This document shows positions 23,982 through 31,578 of a stretch of DNA of 36,822 nucleotides, one piece after another. Origin of the DNA: Candidatus Margulisiibacteriota bacterium. GTDB taxonomy: Bacteria > Margulisbacteria > WOR-1 > O2-12-FULL-45-9 > XYB2-FULL-48-7. The notes beneath the pieces are model-generated. The model worked only from the letters and a program-made list of their open reading frames with translations. It made no database searches and was not told where the DNA came from. Location of the stretch: the NCBI GenBank assembly GCA_018822365.1, contig JAHJKL010000085.1:1-36822 (forward strand), in the 5' to 3' direction. The translations under genes were made by a program, and so were the position numbers. Position 1 is the stretch's first letter. Every line of letters begins with the position of its first letter.

Positions 23982-25141
23982 TTATTTTTTTTCGCCAAAA
24001 GTTCGTTGTAGATCCCTATGACTTGTTGAACGATGGTCTTCCAGCTGTATTTGGTCTCGACCTGCTGGCGGCCGTGGCGTCCCATCGCCTTGGCTTTTTC
24101 CGGATCGGCCAGGATCTGGCAGATCGCGGCGGCCAGCGCGTCAGGGTCCTGTTTAGGCACAAGCAAGCCGGACTGGCCGACATCCATTACGGCGTTCGGG
24201 CCAGGGATATCGGAGGCGACAATCGCGGTGTAGTTAGCCATCGCTTCCAGCTGGACGATCCCAAAAGCTTCCAGCCGATTGATCGACGGAAAAATGTAAG
24301 CGATCGAAGTGTAATAGAGCTCGACCAATTTGTCAAAGGTCGCCGTTCCCAGGAAAGTGATCGCCGGACCAATATTAAATTGGGTCACCAGGTCTAAAAT
24401 ATGGGCCTTCTCTTCCCCATCGCCGCAAATGACCAGCTTGGTGTCAGGGAATTTTTCCAGCACTTTTGGCATCGCCTTAACCAGATAATCGCACCCCTTG
24501 TTCCCCGCCAACCGGCCAAGAAAAAGGATCTGCCGGGGATTTTTCTTGTCCGGCGTCAGATTAAGTTTTTTCTGTATCTCGTCGATCTTATCGGAAAATA
24601 TCCCGATCGGAATAACTTTGTGCGGAACATTTTTCATGACCGGCGAGGTTGAGGCGTAGGTTTCGGTCGTATTGTAGATCGTGTCCGCCTTGGCCAACAG
24701 CATCCTGGCGTAAAGGTTATTGGCCCCCTCAAATAACGGGACAAGCCATTGCGGAACAGGAACGCCGAAATACTTTTCCGAAACAGTAACGTCGCAATGG
24801 TAGGTCACGATCAAAGGCTGCTTGATCTTGCCGGCGACCGAACGGAGAAAGCTGAAAGCCGGCACGTGAACGTGAACGATATCGAAGCCTTCCAGCATTT
24901 TCAGGTTGAATTGGGTGCTGACCGGCAGATAACTGAACATATCGACCGCGTCAAGCCGGATAACTTTGATCCCTTCCGGCAGTGTTTCCCGGGCCGGCGC
25001 GTTCTTGGCTTTGGGCAAATTATTGGTGATGACCGTTACCTCGTGACCTTCTTTGATCAGCGCGGTGGAAAGATCCCGGACATATTTCTCGGTACCGCCG
25101 GTGTGAGGGAAAAAATACGGGGAAAGCATCACGATCTTCAT
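23978..25141 (-). CDS. Glycosyltransferase family 4
   Basis: 387 residues from ATG 25141, which has an AGGAG site 8 nt upstream; longer in-frame starts lie inside the radical SAM gene. GT-B fold: N-terminal half MKIVMLSPYFFPHTGGTEKY with the glycine loop and DIVHVHVPAFSF. The C-terminal donor-binding half has ILFLGRLAGNKGCDYL, LVICGDGEEKAHI and the E-x7-E region INRLEAFGIVQLEAMA. Retaining sugar transfer to a lipid or glycan acceptor in the cytosol is expected. It overlaps the radical SAM stop by 4 bases (ATGA) and the epimerase start by 4, so the three are probably made together. Confidence 0.92.
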   Translation of the reverse strand: MKIVMLSPYFFPHTGGTEKYVRDLSTALIKEGHEVTVITNNLPKAKNAPARETLPEGIKVIRLDAVDMFSYLPVSTQFNLKMLEGFDIVHVHVPAFSFLRSVAGKIKQPLIVTYHCDVTVSEKYFGVPVPQWLVPLFEGANNLYARMLLAKADTIYNTTETYASTSPVMKNVPHKVIPIGIFSDKIDEIQKKLNLTPDKKNPRQILFLGRLAGNKGCDYLVKAMPKVLEKFPDTKLVICGDGEEKAHILDLVTQFNIGPAITFLGTATFDKLVELYYTSIAYIFPSINRLEAFGIVQLEAMANYTAIVASDIPGPNAVMDVGQSGLLVPKQDPDALAAAICQILADPEKAKAMGRHGRQQVETKYSWKTIVQQVIGIYNELLAKKNK

Positions 25142-26010
25142 ATATTTGCTCCTTTTCGCCAAGCGTCGAATCTCGAATACAGATTCAACCAATAGTAGCG
25201 ATCCGGCCTTTGGCTAAAGGATGGTAACATATACGGCCAGCGCATGCAAGACGAGCAGGCCGCTTCCCGACCCTGCCGTCCTCCCCGATTGTAAAAACAG
25301 GGTTTAACGAACTGCCCATCGGGCATGACGGTCAAGGTCGTCTCTTCGGCCAAACAGCGGGGGAAAATCAGATTATTCCCGCCCCGCTTGATAAATTCCA
25401 GCGCTGCCCGGTTGACCAAAACATGCTTCCGCCTGGCAAAATACAAAATATGGGCAATGGTCACTTTCTCAAAACCCTGTGTCCCATAATAATCATAGAC
25501 CGGGGAAAGATTTAAATATACCCCCAGCCTTTTTGCCAAATCAACCATTTCCGGAAGGAAACGGACGCTGTCCCTGGTCATGGTATATTGAATGATCGCG
25601 GTTTCCCCAAGGCTTCTGGCATATTCGATCGCCGGCACGACCTGGTTAAAGCATTCCACTCCCCGGCTCCGATCGTGTTCTTCCATGATCGGATAATCAA
25701 GCGCAAAATATATGGCATGCGCCAACCCTTTCAGCTCCCGGCCGACTTCCTGGTAAAGGATCCCGTTGGTCATTAAACCGACCCAAAAATTATTTTTTCG
25801 CCCCTGACGCAATATTTCCGGCAGGTCGGCCCGCAGCAGCGGCTCCCCTCCGGTAATAAAAACTTTTCTCCCTCCCCGGATCCGCATTTCCCTGAATATT
25901 TTCTCATGGTCGGTCGTTTCAACGAACTGCTCCTGTTCCGTCCAAACACGGCAAAACTCGCAGGCATCGTTACAGCGCAGGGTTATATAATAATTGCAGG
26001 TTTTTGACAT
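25138..26010 (-). CDS. Radical SAM enzyme with SPASM-like C-terminal cysteines
   Basis: 290 residues. The iron-sulphur motif CNDACEFC (C13, C17, C20) and the SAM-binding GGEPLLR (54-60) define the radical SAM core. A C-terminal cluster of cysteines (C219, C238, C252, C255; pattern C-x18-C-x13-C-x2-C with MPDGQFVKPCFYN) resembles SPASM or twitch auxiliary iron-sulphur domains, which occur in peptide-modifying and some sugar- or cofactor-modifying enzymes. The start follows directly on the stop codon of the 79-residue coiled-coil gene, with the glycosyltransferase overlapping downstream. The substrate is unknown; the small upstream protein and a glycan precursor are both candidates. Confidence 0.87.
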   Translation of the reverse strand: MSKTCNYYITLRCNDACEFCRVWTEQEQFVETTDHEKIFREMRIRGGRKVFITGGEPLLRADLPEILRQGRKNNFWVGLMTNGILYQEVGRELKGLAHAIYFALDYPIMEEHDRSRGVECFNQVVPAIEYARSLGETAIIQYTMTRDSVRFLPEMVDLAKRLGVYLNLSPVYDYYGTQGFEKVTIAHILYFARRKHVLVNRAALEFIKRGGNNLIFPRCLAEETTLTVMPDGQFVKPCFYNRGGRQGREAACSSCMRWPYMLPSFSQRPDRYYWLNLYSRFDAWRKGANI

Positions 26011-26250
26011 CTAATCTAAACAGCACTTTTTTTGGCGCTCGATCTTCAGCTTGAGCCGGCCAAGCTCGGTGATCGCTTCTTTCTCCCGCAGTTGGATCTC
26101 CAGTTTAATGGCAACCAGCTCCGCCTCCGCTTCTCTGTCCCCAAGATTTTTTTCCCAGGTCTCGCGCCAATGCTCTTTTGTCCGCTTAAGTTTGTTTAAA
26201 ACCCTCCGGCGGAGGCATTCAAAAGAGAATTCCAGTTCAGTTATCCCCAT
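26011..26250 (-). CDS. Small charged coiled-coil protein, unknown function
   Basis: 79 residues, rich in Glu, Lys, Arg and Leu, with a long heptad-like helix (about 15-74, AELVAIKLEIQLREKEAITE) and no signal peptide or membrane segment. Cysteines are at 12, 76 and 77, the last two in a C-terminal KKCCLD. Its ATG shares a base with the MFS stop (TGATG) and its stop abuts the radical SAM ATG, which strongly supports a real, translated gene despite its size. No family recognised. Its place next to a radical SAM/SPASM-like enzyme and an exporter makes it a possible substrate or partner of that enzyme; a structural or adaptor role is just as open. Confidence 0.7.
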   Translation of the reverse strand: MGITELEFSFECLRRRVLNKLKRTKEHWRETWEKNLGDREAEAELVAIKLEIQLREKEAITELGRLKLKIERQKKCCLD

Positions 26251-27452
26251 CAGGCGCGCCTTAATTTCGGCAGGAGAACGCCGATCACCCCGACCAAAAG
26301 AAGGGCCCAGCCAAGCATCGCCATCGAATTAGTTATCCCGGCCAGATCGGCGATCCAGCCAAATAATACGACCGGGAGAGTAAAAGCGGAATTGACCAGC
26401 ATATTTTGCACGCCGAAGACCCGCCCCCTGATCTGCCGCGGGATCCGATGTTGTAAGATGGTCTGAATCGTCGAGGTAATATAAATATTGCCGACCCCGA
26501 GCAGGGTGATCAAGACCAAGGCCAGGCGCAGATCTTTGACCATGGCCAGCCAAACGATCAGTCCGCCGGAAAGAAGAAAGCTCGCGGTCACGATCGTTCC
26601 CATCTTTAAGAAATACCTGATCCGCTCCAGGGTGAACATCCCGATCAGCATGCCGACCCCGACCGCGATGATCAGATAGCCAAAATTCCTCTCGCCGATC
26701 TTTAACACATCCCCGGCATATGAGATCGCCAGCAGCGACAGGGTGGCAATGGCCGAAGCGGCGGCAAAAAGCTGGATCAGGGAAAAACGGACCACTCCAT
26801 GACGGCGAATAAATTCAAAGCCGACCAGAAGATCTTTGCAAACATGGCTTTTCCCCGCGGTTGGCCTGGAGCGGATGGGGATCAGCATAACCGCGGTCGC
26901 CGAAATAAAGTAAAGGGCCGCGGAAACAATAAGGGTGTTTTTTTCCGCAAAAAGGTTGACGATCGGCGCACCCAAGCCAAAGCCGACGACCGAGCTTGCC
27001 ATCCAGGTCATCATGAACAGGGCATTGGCGATGATCAGGTTGTGTTTATCGACAAGCTCCGGGATCGAAGAGGTTTCGGCCGGGGCAAAGAATTGCGCCA
27101 TGGTATAAAGTAAAAGGCTGATCAGGAAGATCAGCTGGAGCGGCGCCGTCAGAAAAGGGATGATCAGCAAGGTCAGCAGGCCGCGCAGCAGGGCGGTCAC
27201 GACCAGGATCCCCTTCCGGTCAAGGCGGTCGACCAGGACCCCGGCCCAGGGGCCAACCAGGACCGACGGAATGCCAAAGGCCAGAAGCGGCAGGGAGACC
27301 CCAAGGTTAGAGCGGGTTTGCTGGTAAATGATGATCATCAGAACATAAACAAATATCCGGTCGGCCAGCTGAGAGGTCAGCTGCCCAAGCCATAAGAGCA
27401 TAAAGCCCAAATTAGAAAAGATCACGCCAAACCCGGTCTTTTTTTCTACCAT
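26250..27452 (-). CDS. Major facilitator superfamily transporter (EntS/MFS_3-like exporter)
   Basis: 400 residues with about 12 hydrophobic helices. Family marks: WLGQLTSQLADRIFVYVL in helix 1, the loop 2-3 motif GVLVDRLDRKG (equivalent to the conserved GxxxDRxxR) and RGRVFGVQNMLVNSAFTLP in the second half. These match proton-driven drug/siderophore exporters of the EntS/MFS_3 group. Its start overlaps recO by 7 nt and its stop overlaps the 79-residue gene. The cargo is unknown, but operon partners (radical SAM, glycosyltransferase, epimerase) suggest export of a small modified product or a glycan precursor. Confidence 0.9.
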   Translation of the reverse strand: MVEKKTGFGVIFSNLGFMLLWLGQLTSQLADRIFVYVLMIIIYQQTRSNLGVSLPLLAFGIPSVLVGPWAGVLVDRLDRKGILVVTALLRGLLTLLIIPFLTAPLQLIFLISLLLYTMAQFFAPAETSSIPELVDKHNLIIANALFMMTWMASSVVGFGLGAPIVNLFAEKNTLIVSAALYFISATAVMLIPIRSRPTAGKSHVCKDLLVGFEFIRRHGVVRFSLIQLFAAASAIATLSLLAISYAGDVLKIGERNFGYLIIAVGVGMLIGMFTLERIRYFLKMGTIVTASFLLSGGLIVWLAMVKDLRLALVLITLLGVGNIYITSTIQTILQHRIPRQIRGRVFGVQNMLVNSAFTLPVVLFGWIADLAGITNSMAMLGWALLLVGVIGVLLPKLRRA

Positions 27453-27952
27453 TCTCTGATATCTCTCCCCACATGATCGCTAATGCAGTATTTTGGATCA
27501 AACCCTTCCCGGAAGATCCCCTCGATCCGCAAGAACGCTTTTTCAAATTCTACCACAACCCTGGGCGCGTCGGTCTTTTCTTTTAACCGCCAGAGCCCGG
27601 CCAAGAGCAGGTCAAATAATTCCGGATTGGGCTGCCCTTCGGCGGTTGACGCGTCGATCAGGCGGAGAAAGTAAAATCCCGCCTTCAAGCCGGCAGGATC
27701 GTCCCGGACGACCTGGAAAGACTCCAAAACTTCGCATTGCGAGACGATATCGAGCGAACGTCCCTTGGCCAGAAAGTAGTCGGCATAGCTGAAGGTTTCG
27801 ACCCGCCCGCCAAACCGGGACGGGATCCGCCTCGCCCCTTTGGCCAAAACCCGGATCTTGCCGTGCTCCCTGGAAAAGAGGGTCACCAGCTTGTCGGCTT
27901 CGGCAAACGGCTTGTTCCTTATGCTGATCGCTTTTGTTTTATAGGCAGGCAT
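27446..27952 (-). CDS. recO: DNA repair protein RecO, C-terminally short
   Basis: 168 residues, against about 230-250 in most RecO proteins. The OB-fold N-domain is intact (KAISIRNKPFAEADKLVTLF, GKIRVLAKGARRIPSRFGG, YADYFLAKGRSLDIVSQCEV), followed by part of the helical domain (FYFLRLIDAS, FEKAFLRIEGI). The protein stops after FDPKYCISDHVGRDIREW, where the zinc-finger region would normally follow, so only one Cys remains. It may still anneal ssDNA and bind SSB/RecR, or it may be decaying. It starts 34 nt inside the upstream kinase gene and overlaps the MFS gene, an unusual company for recO. Confidence 0.85.
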   Translation of the reverse strand: MPAYKTKAISIRNKPFAEADKLVTLFSREHGKIRVLAKGARRIPSRFGGRVETFSYADYFLAKGRSLDIVSQCEVLESFQVVRDDPAGLKAGFYFLRLIDASTAEGQPNPELFDLLLAGLWRLKEKTDAPRVVVEFEKAFLRIEGIFREGFDPKYCISDHVGRDIREW

Positions 27953-29517
27953 ATTTTAAAAGTTGTCCCTTCTCCCAGGCGGCTGGAAACCCCGATCTCT
28001 CCGCCATGCTCATGAACGATCCGATAAGTGACCGCCAACCCCAGCCCGGTCCCCCACCCTTTGGTAGTAAAGAACGGATCAAAAATAAGCGCCAGTTTAT
28101 CGGCCGGGATCCCGGCGCCCGTGTCGGCGATCTCAACCACCGCCTTCTCTCCGGCAAGAGCGGAGCGGATCTTCAGTGTCCCTCCCTGGCGCATTGACTG
28201 GACCGCGTTCAAACAAATATTCAACACCGCCTGGCTAAAACGCTCCGGATCAAGTTCAACCAATAGAGCCGGCAACGGCTCAAGTTCGATCCTGATCTTC
28301 CGTCCCTGGCACTCCCGCGAAAGCAGTTTGAGCGTCTCTTCAAGCAATCCATTAAGATCTGTTTTTCGAAAATTCATTTTACCAGGCCGGCCAAAGGCGA
28401 GCAAATCATCGACTATCTTATTGATCCGGTCAAGCTGGCGCGGCACGATCTCGCTATAGTCGGCCATGAACCGCCGGTCCTTTATATTTTCCGGCAGGAC
28501 CTGGGTCAACCCTTTGATCGCCGCCAGGGGGTTCTTGATCTCGTGCGCCATACCGGCCGCCATGGTCCCCAGAGCGGCCAGCTTGTCGTTCTCCGCCGAC
28601 AGGTCTTTGATCTTTTTTAAGTAATAATATTCTCCCCGGAAAAACAGGCGGTCGATAAATTTCTGGATCAGGTCGCGCAGGGGCTGAAAGATAATAACGG
28701 AAATAAAAACCGCGCCCGCCAAAGCGACCCAATTACTGATACGCGCGACCCTGGAAAAATAATAGTTCAGCAGGATCAGGGAAAGGGAGAAAAATCCGGT
28801 AAAAAGAAAGGTCAGAGAGGAATAGACCAACCCTTCGAACAAAATAACATTAATATCAAATAATTTATGGCGGACGACCGCATAAAGGATCAGCGCCAGA
28901 TAAAGCGGCATAAAGTAATGGCTGATCACCGGCAGGTCGAGGCGGACAATAGGAAAAAAGGCGGTCATCCCCCCCAGAAAACCGATCAGCGAGGCAAGAA
29001 GAACATATTTGGCCTGGTTATTTTTTTCTCCCACGTTTGACCGGAGATATTTTACCAGTTTTATAAAACCGACGATAAATAATAAGATCACATACGCGCC
29101 AAAAAATGGATAAACCGGCCCCGGGACCGGATAATAGCGAAGGCCAAAGATCGGGGCAACATCAACAACAAAATAACTGGTCAGATCAAACAGCAGAAAG
29201 GTCAGCGCGGCCATTGAGGCAAGCCCAAGCATCAATCGCCCTTTTTTCCATTCTCCAATAAAAGCGGCAACAAAACAAATAAAAAAAAGAGGGATCAGGA
29301 TCGCGCCGCCAATATTAACCCTGGTCCAAAAAAGGACCTCCCCCCGGCCGGAAACAACCCCTCCCATAAATTGGCCAAAGCACCAGACCCCGATCGCCAG
29401 TGACATCATGGCCAGGGTAAGATTGACTATTTTGTCTCTGCCAAAAATGATCGCGGCCAAACCGAGCAGGAACGAAATAATAGAAACCAACAAAACCGAA
29501 GCGGTGTTAAATTCCAT
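27919..29517 (-). CDS. Membrane sensor histidine kinase of NtrB/PrsK-like type
   Basis: 532 residues. About eight N-terminal helices (5-280) resemble the 7TM sensor kinase group, ending with FQPLRDLIQKFIDRLFFRGE. This region has the same layout as the equivalent part of the kinase at 20614 but has no GAF or PAS after it. HisKA: AAGMAHEIKNPLAAIKGL (His 325), the NtrB-like HEIKNPL variant. HATPase: CLNAVQSM, IADTGAGIP and GTGLGLAVTY. It is divergent from the NtrC-type regulator at 29686 and is very probably its partner. The start lies 7 nt from an extended -10 (TGATAAAAT) with no ribosome site. It heads a seven-gene overlapping operon. Confidence 0.92.
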   Translation of the reverse strand: MEFNTASVLLVSIISFLLGLAAIIFGRDKIVNLTLAMMSLAIGVWCFGQFMGGVVSGRGEVLFWTRVNIGGAILIPLFFICFVAAFIGEWKKGRLMLGLASMAALTFLLFDLTSYFVVDVAPIFGLRYYPVPGPVYPFFGAYVILLFIVGFIKLVKYLRSNVGEKNNQAKYVLLASLIGFLGGMTAFFPIVRLDLPVISHYFMPLYLALILYAVVRHKLFDINVILFEGLVYSSLTFLFTGFFSLSLILLNYYFSRVARISNWVALAGAVFISVIIFQPLRDLIQKFIDRLFFRGEYYYLKKIKDLSAENDKLAALGTMAAGMAHEIKNPLAAIKGLTQVLPENIKDRRFMADYSEIVPRQLDRINKIVDDLLAFGRPGKMNFRKTDLNGLLEETLKLLSRECQGRKIRIELEPLPALLVELDPERFSQAVLNICLNAVQSMRQGGTLKIRSALAGEKAVVEIADTGAGIPADKLALIFDPFFTTKGWGTGLGLAVTYRIVHEHGGEIGVSSRLGEGTTFKICLPIKQKRSA

Positions 29518-29524
29518 GATCGTT

Positions 29525-29533
29525 ATTTTATCA
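29525..29533 (-). promoter_or_regulatory. Extended -10 promoter (TGATAAAAT) for the kinase-recO-MFS-radical SAM operon
   Basis: TGATAAAAT on the minus strand ends 7 nt before ATG 29517, placing the likely transcription start at the start codon itself. Confidence 0.55.
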
Positions 29534-29547
29534 TAACCGACCCTTTC

Positions 29548-29575
29548 TTAGCCGCGGAATTATGTGCGCGGTTAA
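29548..29575. repeat. 28-bp palindrome, second copy of the TTAACCGCGC family
   Basis: Aligns base for base with the perfect palindrome at 15533-15560, with 24 of 28 positions identical and the outer arms nearly intact. It lies just upstream of the kinase promoter (29525-29533) and 70 bases before the sigma-54 promoter, so it may act as an operator. Confidence 0.75.
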
Positions 29576-29587
29576 ACTTCGCCAGAT

Positions 29588-29603
29588 TGACGAATTCTCG
29601 TCA
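29588..29603. promoter_or_regulatory. Dyad TGACGA-N4-TCGTCA, possible activator-binding site
   Basis: Perfect 6-bp arms with a 4-nt spacer, 41 nt upstream of the sigma-54 -24 element. The position and symmetry suit an enhancer site for the NtrC-type protein encoded downstream. A further CACTCTT (29602-29608) / AAGAGTG (29636-29642) pair lies next to it. Confidence 0.4.
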
Positions 29604-29644
29604 CTCTTCTATCATTATATATATCCTCCCAAGCTAAGAGTGGA

Positions 29645-29660
29645 TGGCAATACAATTGCT
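29645..29660 (+). promoter_or_regulatory. Sigma-54 (RpoN) promoter for the NtrC-type regulator
   Basis: TGGCAATACAATTGCT has the invariant GG and GC with the required 10-nt separation and TTGC at -12. Predicted transcription start is about 29671, just before the AAGGAG ribosome site (29674-29679) and ATG 29686. The regulator is probably self-activated. Confidence 0.75.
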
Positions 29661-29685
29661 TTAATTACAACAAAGGAGCTTACTA

Positions 29686-31026
29686 ATGAAAACATATTCA
29701 ATTTTGGCTATCGATGATGAAAAAGACATGCTTACGACCTACGAATCGATCCTGAAAAAAAAGTACCACCTCTCTCTGGCTGGAAACGCGAATGAAGCGT
29801 TAATATCGATCGAGAGCAGCGAACCGGACCTTATCCTGCTTGATCTGCGCATGCCCGAAACGGACGGACTTGATTTACTAAAACAGATCCATCCCCGCTT
29901 TCCTGAAATCGATATTATTGTCGTTTCGGCTTCCAAAGATATTATTGACGCCGTTGAAGCAATGAAGCTGGGCGCGGTCGACTACATCCCAAAACCGTTT
30001 GAAGTCAGCGAACTTCTGATCACGGTCGAAAAAGCGCTGGAAAAGCACGCCCTGATCAAAGAAAATTTATATCTCAAAGAAATGCTCAAGGAATCCACTT
30101 CTTACTGCAACCTGATCGGCCAAAGCCAGGTAATGAAGCGGGTTTTTGGCACGATCGAAAAAGTGGCCCCGACCGAAAGCACCATCCTGATCCACGGCGA
30201 ATCCGGGACCGGCAAGGAGCTGGTCGCCCGGGCGATCCACCAGAAAAGCCGCCGCGCCAATAAGCCATTTGTCGCGGTCAATTGCGCCGCGATCCCGGAG
30301 AACCTATTGGAGTCGGAACTTTTTGGCCACGAACGGGGCTCATTTACCGGAGCGCATGACCGCAAGCTTGGCAAGTTTGAGCTGGCCGACGAAGGGACCC
30401 TCTTTCTGGACGAGATAGGCTGCATGTCGGCCGCCATGCAATCCAAGCTGCTCCGGGTCCTGGAACACAAGATCATTGAACGGCTGGGAGGAGAAAAAGG
30501 GGTCAAGGTCGACGTCAGGATCATTTCCGCGACCAATATCGATTTCCAAAAAAGTATTGATGAAGGGAAATTCCGCGCCGACCTTTATTACCGGCTCAAC
30601 GTTATTCCGGTCGAACTCCCCCCGCTCCGGGAGAGAAAAGATGACCTCCGCCTTTTAGCGGAATTCTTTATAAAAAAATTCAACAAAGAGCTTAATAAAA
30701 AGATCCTTGCTATCGCCGAGCCCGCGCTGGATGACCTGGATAACTATGACTGGCCGGGGAATGTCCGTGAACTGCAAAACGTCATTGAACGGGCGATCGT
30801 GCTGTCATCCGGCGAAATAATTGAAGAACTTAACCTGCCAACGGGAAAAGGAATGACCAAACCAGCCGCAGCAAGCAGCATCAATAAAACCCTTGCCGAA
30901 TATGAAAAAGAGCTGATCCTGGAAGCTTTGCGCGCCAGCAAAAACAACCATTCCAAAGCGGCCCGCCAGCTGGGGATCCCCCGCTCCACCCTTAATTCCC
31001 GGATGGAATCGCTGGGGCTTGGTTAG
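29686..31026 (+). CDS. Sigma-54-dependent response regulator (NtrC family)
   Basis: 446 residues in the standard order. Receiver domain (1-120; ILAIDDEKDM, phospho-Asp 53 in LILLDLRMPETD, KPFEVSE). AAA+ domain (about 140-370): Walker A HGESGTGKE, the sigma-54 contact loop ERGSFTGAHD (GSFTGA variant of GAFTGA), Walker B EGTLFLDEIG and the arginine region FRADLYYRLNVIPVELPPLR. C-terminal Fis-type HTH (NNHSKAARQLGIPRSTLNSR). It activates RNA polymerase with RpoN. Strong AAGGAG site. Divergent from the kinase at 29517, its likely partner, and driven by its own sigma-54 promoter. Targets are unknown; no second good RpoN site was noticed in the window. Confidence 0.95.
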   Translation: MKTYSILAIDDEKDMLTTYESILKKKYHLSLAGNANEALISIESSEPDLILLDLRMPETDGLDLLKQIHPRFPEIDIIVVSASKDIIDAVEAMKLGAVDYIPKPFEVSELLITVEKALEKHALIKENLYLKEMLKESTSYCNLIGQSQVMKRVFGTIEKVAPTESTILIHGESGTGKELVARAIHQKSRRANKPFVAVNCAAIPENLLESELFGHERGSFTGAHDRKLGKFELADEGTLFLDEIGCMSAAMQSKLLRVLEHKIIERLGGEKGVKVDVRIISATNIDFQKSIDEGKFRADLYYRLNVIPVELPPLRERKDDLRLLAEFFIKKFNKELNKKILAIAEPALDDLDNYDWPGNVRELQNVIERAIVLSSGEIIEELNLPTGKGMTKPAAASSINKTLAEYEKELILEALRASKNNHSKAARQLGIPRSTLNSRMESLGLG

Positions 31027-31050
31027 ATCTTAACCTGCGTCGCGCCGAAG
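31024..31050. repeat. 27-bp direct repeat, left copy (duplicate of the serA 3' end)
   Basis: Begins with the TAG stop of the regulator gene and matches 31654-31680 in all 27 positions (TAGATCTTAACCTGCG...). The right copy encodes the last serA residues. The pair bounds the transposase island. Confidence 0.95.
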
Positions 31051-31063
31051 TCTTCGCGCTAAT

Positions 31064-31088
31064 GTAGGGCAAGGGTTTATCCCTTGCC
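31064..31088 (+). repeat. REP hairpin with GTAG head (left)
   Basis: GTAG followed by an 8-bp stem GGCAAGGG / CCCTTGCC with loop TTTAT. The tetranucleotide head plus GC-rich hairpin is the known form of REP sequences processed by RAYT proteins. It lies 13 nt before the transposase start. Confidence 0.85.
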
Positions 31089-31101
31089 GTAAAGTCTAGT
31101 T

Positions 31102-31569
31102 ATGGAAAACAAACCGAAACGTAAAATAATTAGAGTGAAGGACTTTGATTATGCCACCGCAAGGCCTTATTTCATAACGATCTGCGCCAAAGACAAAAAG
31201 CCCTATTTTCTCAATAAACATTTAAACAATTTAATTATTAAGGAACTATTGGAACAAAAGAAAAAAACAAATATTAATATTTTCGTTTATTGTCTAATGC
31301 CAAATCATCTTCATTTATTATTAGCTCCAGGGGCAAAAGAAATATCGATTTCAACTTTTATCGGTGCCTTTAAAAGCTTAACTTCTAGGATTGCCTGGGA
31401 TTTTGGGGTTTCCGGCAAATTATGGCAAAAGCGGTTTTATGATCGTATTGTAAGAAAAAAAGAAGACTTAGAAACTATCGGACAATATATATTGAATAAT
31501 CCGGTTAGACAAACATTGGTATCCAAGTGGCAGGACTATGAATTTCTTGGATTACCTGATAGTTGGTAA
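31102..31569 (+). CDS. REP-associated tyrosine transposase (RAYT, Y1/HUH family)
   Basis: 155 residues. Single Y1-transposase domain: FITICAKDKKPYF, HUH motif PNHLHLLL (His 69, His 71), FIGAFKSLTSRIA, WQKRFYDRIVR and the helix with GQYILNNPVR, in which Tyr 129 matches the catalytic tyrosine of E. coli TnpA-REP. These proteins cut and join single-stranded DNA at REP hairpins. The gene is markedly AT-rich compared with the GC-balanced genes around it, pointing to recent arrival. It lies between two inverted REP hairpins and a 27-bp duplication. No Shine-Dalgarno is obvious before ATG 31102. No stop or lesion is seen, so it may be active. Confidence 0.92.
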   Translation: MENKPKRKIIRVKDFDYATARPYFITICAKDKKPYFLNKHLNNLIIKELLEQKKKTNINIFVYCLMPNHLHLLLAPGAKEISISTFIGAFKSLTSRIAWDFGVSGKLWQKRFYDRIVRKKEDLETIGQYILNNPVRQTLVSKWQDYEFLGLPDSW

Positions 31570-31578
31570 CCAGCCATC

